A stretch of 64,000 nt of DNA from Bradyrhizobium diazoefficiens (lineage in GTDB: Bacteria; Pseudomonadota; Alphaproteobacteria; Rhizobiales; Xanthobacteraceae), in NCBI RefSeq assembly GCF_016612535.1, contig NZ_JAENXS010000001.1:3249501-3313500 (forward strand), read 5' to 3'. Of the stretch, positions 60,621 to 64,000 are shown piece by piece (positions within the stretch are counted from its first letter, which is position 1; each line of letters begins with the position of its first letter). Under the pieces are notes generated by a model. The model was not told where the DNA came from and did no database searches. It saw only the letters and a list, made by a program, of their open reading frames with translations. Made by a program: the position numbers and the translations under genes.

Positions 60621-60958
60621 GCAACCGAAACATGAGCCATCGAAACCGAGTGCCGCATTGGAGCGTTTCCATCGCGCTACTCGGTGCGGTCCTGTTCATG
60701 AGTCCGCCCGCCTGGGCCGCCGGCTCCAACATGCCCTGGGAGCAGCCGCTCAATCAGATCCTGCAGTCGGTCGAAGGACCGGTCGCCAAAATCATCGCCG
60801 TCATCATCATCGTCGTCACGGGCCTGACGCTGGCATTCGGCGATAGCTCGGGCGGCTTTCGCAGGCTGATTCAGATCGTGTTCGGGCTTTCGATTGCGTT
60901 TGCAGCTTCGAGCTTCTTCTTGTCGTTTTTCTCATTCGGCGGCGGGGTGGTGGTGTGA
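60617..60958 (+). CDS. trbC: TrbC pilin-like protein
   Basis: Major pilus subunit precursor of 113 residues. A signal peptide (SIALLGAVLFMSPPAWAA) is followed by two hydrophobic helices (KIIAVIIIVVTGLTLAFG and IVFGLSIAFAASSFFLSF) separated by DSSGGFRRL, the TrbC/VirB2 layout. TraF (48815) is expected to process it. It starts within the trbB stop and its stop overlaps trbD (TGATG). Confidence 0.93.
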   Translation: MSNRNMSHRNRVPHWSVSIALLGAVLFMSPPAWAAGSNMPWEQPLNQILQSVEGPVAKIIAVIIIVVTGLTLAFGDSSGGFRRLIQIVFGLSIAFAASSFFLSFFSFGGGVVV

Positions 60959-61221
60959 TGGACGAGCCTGTCGCAGGATTTATCGCGCCGGTGCATCGGG
61001 CGCTGACGGAGCCGATCCTGATGGGCGGAGCACCCCGGTCGGTCGCCATCGTTAACGGCACGCTCGCCGCAGCCCTTGGGCTCGGACTGCGCTTGTGGAT
61101 CGCCGGTCTCCTGCTCTGGGCCATTGGTCACGCGGCAGCTGTCTGGGCTGCCAAGCGAGACCCCGCATTCGTCGAAGTGGTGCGCCGTCACCTGCGCGTC
61201 CCAGCCCATCTCAACATCTAG
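60958..61221 (+). CDS. trbD: TrbD (VirB3-like) protein
   Basis: An 87-residue inner-membrane component of the channel: EPVAGFIAPVHRALTEPILM and GGAPRSVAIVNGTLA precede one hydrophobic region (AALGLGLRLWIAGLLLWAIG), ending VVRRHLRVPAHLNI. The MGGAPR box is typical of TrbD/VirB3. Start overlaps the trbC stop; trbE follows after nine bases. Confidence 0.93.
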   Translation: MDEPVAGFIAPVHRALTEPILMGGAPRSVAIVNGTLAAALGLGLRLWIAGLLLWAIGHAAAVWAAKRDPAFVEVVRRHLRVPAHLNI

Positions 61222-61230
61222 AGCTCCCCC

Positions 61231-63672
61231 ATGATGAATCTCGCGGAATACCGCCGATCGAGCACGCGGCTTGCCGATTTCCTGCCGTGGGCGGCTCTGG
61301 TCGACGCGGGCATCATCCTGAACAAGGACGGCTCGTTTCAGCGAACGGCCAGATTCCGCGGACCGGATCTGGACAGCGCGGTCCCGGCCGAACTCGTGGC
61401 CGTGGCCGGTCGTCTCAAAAACGCTCTGCGCCGCCTGGGATCCGGCTGGGCCGTCTTCGTGGAGGCGCAGCGCCATTCCGCAGGAGCGTATCCGCCGGAC
61501 ACATTTCCGGACGTTGCATCGGCGCTGGTTGATGCCGAGCGCCGCGCGCAGTTTGAAGAAGAGGGCGCCCATTACGACTCGAGCTATTACCTGACTTTCG
61601 TCTACCTGCCGCCGGCGGAGGATGCGGCGAGGGCGGAGCGGCTTCTTTATGAAGGCGGCACTCGCACGCCAAGTGCCGACGCGCGCGAAGTTCTCAGCGG
61701 TTTTGCCGACCGAACCGACCGCGTGCTGCAGCTTATCGAGGGCTTTATGCCCGAATGCGCCTGGCTCGGCGACGAGGCGACGCTGACCTACCTGCATTCG
61801 ACGATCTCGATCAAACGGCATCGGGTTCGTGTGCCCGAGATTCCCATGTATCTCGACGCATTGCTCGCCGACCAGCCCTTGACCGGTGGTCTTGAGCCGA
61901 TGTTGGGCGCGGCACATCTGCGCGTTCTGACCATCGTCGGGTTTCCGACAGCGACCACGCCCGGAATTCTCGATGACCTCAATCGTCTCGCTTTCCCGTA
62001 CCGCTGGTCGACCCGGGCGATCATGCTCGACAAGACGGATGCGACAAAGCTCCTGACGAAAATCCGGCGCCAGTGGTTCGCCAAGCGGAAGTCGATTGCT
62101 GCGATCCTGAAGGAGGTGATGACCAACGAGGCCTCCTCGCTTCTCGATACCGACGCCCACAACAAGGCGATGGATGCGGACGCGGCGCTTCAGGAGCTCG
62201 GGTCGGACCAGATCGGCGAAGCGTTCGTGACGGCGAGCGTTACCGTTTGGGGACGAGATGCGCGCTCGGCCGACGACAGATTGCGGCTCGTCGAGAAGGT
62301 CATTCAGGGGCGCGACTTCACCTGCATGATCGAGACGGTGAATGCCGTCGAAGCATGGCTCGGCAGCCTGCCTGGACACGTCTACGCCAACATCCGGCAA
62401 CCGCCCATTTCGACCCTCAACCTTGCGCACATGATTCCGCTGTCGGCCGTCTGGTCCGGCGAGGCGCGAGATCATCATTTCAAGGCTCCGCCCCTGCTTT
62501 TTGGCAAGACAGAAGGGTCAACTCCCTTCCGTTTCGCGCTTCATGTCGGGGACGTCGGACACACGCTTGTGGTTGGTCCGACCGGGGCCGGCAAGTCGGT
62601 CCTGCTGGCGCTGATGGCGCTCCAGTTCCGCCGGTATCCCCAGTCTCAGGTGTTCGCCTTCGATTTTGGAGGCTCAATCCGAGCGGCAGCCCTCGCGATG
62701 GGTGGCGATTGGCACGATCTCGGCGGCGCGCTGTCGCAAGATGCGTCCGAGCCGGTCGCGTTGCAGCCATTGGCCTGGATCGACGATACGGCGGAACGGG
62801 CCTGGGCCACGGACTGGGTCGCCTCGATCCTTGCCCGCGAGAAGATCGAAATCACGCCGGAGGCAAAGGATCATCTATGGTCGGCGCTGACCTCCCTTGC
62901 TTCAGCGCGCCTGCCGGAGCGGACCCTGACAGGGCTGTCCGTTCTGCTCCAGTCGACGACCCTGAAACGCGCTTTGCAACCCTATTGCCTCGGTGGACCC
63001 TATGGCCGGCTGCTCGATGCAGAATTCGAGCGAATTGGTGAGGCGTCGGTTCAGGCGTTCGAAACCGAAGGACTGATTGGAACGGGCGCGGCACCCGCGG
63101 TGCTGGCCTATCTGTTCCACCGCATTGGCAACCGCCTCGACGGCAGGCCGACGCTCATGATCGTCGACGAAGGCTGGCTTGCGCTTGATGATGCGGATTT
63201 TGCCGGCCAGCTGCGCGAATGGTTGAAGACGCTGCGCAAGAAGAACGCGTCTGTGGTGTTCGCCACACAGTCTTTGTCGGACATCGATGGATCTGACATC
63301 GCTCCTGCCATCATTGAGAGCTGCCCGACTCGATTGCTTCTGCCGAATGAGCGGGCGATCGAGCCTCAGATCACCGCGATCTACCGCCGCTTTGGGCTCA
63401 ACGATCGCCAGATCGAGCTCTTGAGCCGCGCGACGCCGAAACGGGACTATTACTGCCAGTCCCGCCGCGGCAACCGCATGTTCGAGCTCGGGCTCGGTGA
63501 AGTCGCGCTCGCCTTTGCGGCTGCATCCTCCAAGACGGACCAGGCCGCGATCGATCGATTGGTCATAGAGCACGGGCGCGAGGCCTTTGTGCCTGCTTGG
63601 CTCCAGCACAGCGGAGCCGGTTGGGCCGTGGACCTTATTCCCAATCTTGGCAATCTGGAGAAATCGCAATGA
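61231..63672 (+). CDS. trbE: TrbE conjugal transfer ATPase (VirB4-like)
   Basis: Large channel ATPase of 813 residues. The N-terminal CagE/TrbE/VirB domain runs to about residue 400; the motor domain has Walker A VVGPTGAGKSVLLALMALQF (about 446-465) and Walker B TLMIVDEGWLALDD, followed by KKNASVVFATQSLSDIDGSD and NERAIEPQITAIYRRFGLND. All features are intact. The stop overlaps trbJ (ATGA). Confidence 0.95.
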   Translation: MMNLAEYRRSSTRLADFLPWAALVDAGIILNKDGSFQRTARFRGPDLDSAVPAELVAVAGRLKNALRRLGSGWAVFVEAQRHSAGAYPPDTFPDVASALVDAERRAQFEEEGAHYDSSYYLTFVYLPPAEDAARAERLLYEGGTRTPSADAREVLSGFADRTDRVLQLIEGFMPECAWLGDEATLTYLHSTISIKRHRVRVPEIPMYLDALLADQPLTGGLEPMLGAAHLRVLTIVGFPTATTPGILDDLNRLAFPYRWSTRAIMLDKTDATKLLTKIRRQWFAKRKSIAAILKEVMTNEASSLLDTDAHNKAMDADAALQELGSDQIGEAFVTASVTVWGRDARSADDRLRLVEKVIQGRDFTCMIETVNAVEAWLGSLPGHVYANIRQPPISTLNLAHMIPLSAVWSGEARDHHFKAPPLLFGKTEGSTPFRFALHVGDVGHTLVVGPTGAGKSVLLALMALQFRRYPQSQVFAFDFGGSIRAAALAMGGDWHDLGGALSQDASEPVALQPLAWIDDTAERAWATDWVASILAREKIEITPEAKDHLWSALTSLASARLPERTLTGLSVLLQSTTLKRALQPYCLGGPYGRLLDAEFERIGEASVQAFETEGLIGTGAAPAVLAYLFHRIGNRLDGRPTLMIVDEGWLALDDADFAGQLREWLKTLRKKNASVVFATQSLSDIDGSDIAPAIIESCPTRLLLPNERAIEPQITAIYRRFGLNDRQIELLSRATPKRDYYCQSRRGNRMFELGLGEVALAFAAASSKTDQAAIDRLVIEHGREAFVPAWLQHSGAGWAVDLIPNLGNLEKSQ

Positions 63673-64000
63673 GCCCTCGTCGTCTCGCTCTGGCGATCAG
63701 CATCGTTGCTGTCTCGCTTCTGACAACCGCGCCCAGCGGGGCGCAATGGATCGTCTTTGATCCCAACAACTACGTCCAGAATGTCCTGACCGCAGCACGA
63801 GAGCTGCAGCAGATCAACAATCAGATCACCTCGTTGCAGAACGAGGCGCAAATGTTGATCAACCAGGCGAAGAACCTCGCAAGCCTGCCATATACCTCGC
63901 TGCAGCAGCTCCAGAGCTCCATTCAGCGCACCCAGCAGCTTCTCAACCAGGCCCAGCGCATCGCCTATGACGTGCAGCAGATCGATCGGGCCTTTGCCAC
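63669..64000 (+). CDS. trbJ: TrbJ (VirB5-like) protein, 3' partial
   Basis: The first 110 residues are visible; the gene runs off the window. A signal peptide (LALAISIVAVSLLTTAPSGA) precedes QWIVFDPNNYVQNVLTAARE and a long helical, Gln-rich coiled-coil region (LQQINNQITSLQNEAQMLIN), as in TrbJ. The start overlaps the trbE stop by four bases. trbL, trbF, trbG and trbI are expected downstream. Confidence 0.92.
   Translation, partial: MSPRRLALAISIVAVSLLTTAPSGAQWIVFDPNNYVQNVLTAARELQQINNQITSLQNEAQMLINQAKNLASLPYTSLQQLQSSIQRTQQLLNQAQRIAYDVQQIDRAFA

Noticed and set aside
60871..62478. A 535-codon minus-strand frame opposite trbC, trbD and trbE
   Set aside because: Antisense to three clear trb genes and without recognisable protein features.
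1..64000. tRNA or rRNA genes
   Set aside because: No cloverleaf ends or rRNA-like stretches were noticed on either strand; a short tRNA fragment at an att site could still have been missed by eye.

Overview
The window (about 62-64 % G+C by eye) reads like a Bradyrhizobium-type rhizobial genome: microaerobic fixGHIS genes, a FixK-type regulator, Bradyrhizobium-style intergenic repeats, a NopM-like type III effector behind a tts box, and the core of an integrative and conjugative element (ICE) of the ICEMlSym kind described in Mesorhizobium loti. No rRNA, tRNA or CRISPR array was seen.

Layout. (1) 1-4.1 kb: fixG (5' truncated by the window), fixH, fixI and fixS, which mature the cbb3 oxidase. 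(2) 4.7-11.9 kb: IS91-type element (tyrosine recombinase plus HUH transposase), an XRE-type regulator, an IS5 remnant that cuts a membrane-protein gene, fixK, a nuclease gene killed by one in-frame TGA, and three repeat copies. (3) 12-25.8 kb: ICE/plasmid maintenance block: ArdC-like protein, ParB-like protein, an ORF-less group II intron, strawberry-notch methylase/helicase, a truncated and a full toprim gene, an SMR transporter, DUF2493 and DUF736 genes. Several of these genes have conserved hairpin leaders.

(4) 25-34.3 kb: four complete or partial DUF736 copies separate cargo: a tail-less FtsZ paralogue, AbiEi/AbiEii (toxin frameshifted), a Fic protein, a ParD remnant and a RES/Xre module. 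Two DUF736 units lie in a near-identical ~850 bp direct repeat. (5) 35.1-40.9 kb: HemN-like radical SAM enzyme, PrnB-like haem enzyme and GNAT in one probable operon, then a flavin monooxygenase-like gene and a class II aldolase-like gene on the other strand. This looks like an uncharacterised small-molecule locus.

(6) 41.3-47.2 kb: two divergent Xre/DUF2285 pairs (QseC/QseM-like), a broken hipBA, and an FseA-like activator encoded in two overlapping frames with a probable +1 frameshift at TTTC, followed by an excisionase-like HTH gene. (7) 47.2-53.4 kb: RepA, three 18-bp iterons, DUF2840, TraF peptidase, lytic transglycosylase and RlxS-type relaxase. (8) 53.4-57.1 kb: an insertion carrying tts box and nopM, ending in a fragment of a second, diverged relaxase. 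(9) 57.1-64 kb: traG, copG, trbB, trbC, trbD, trbE and the start of trbJ.

Together, QseC/QseM/FseA-like regulators would gate excision and transfer, RepA with iterons would allow replication of the excised form, the relaxase, coupling protein and Trb channel would move it, and the toxin-antitoxin, effector and metabolic genes are cargo. Functions are assigned by recognising motifs in the translations; no database search was run.
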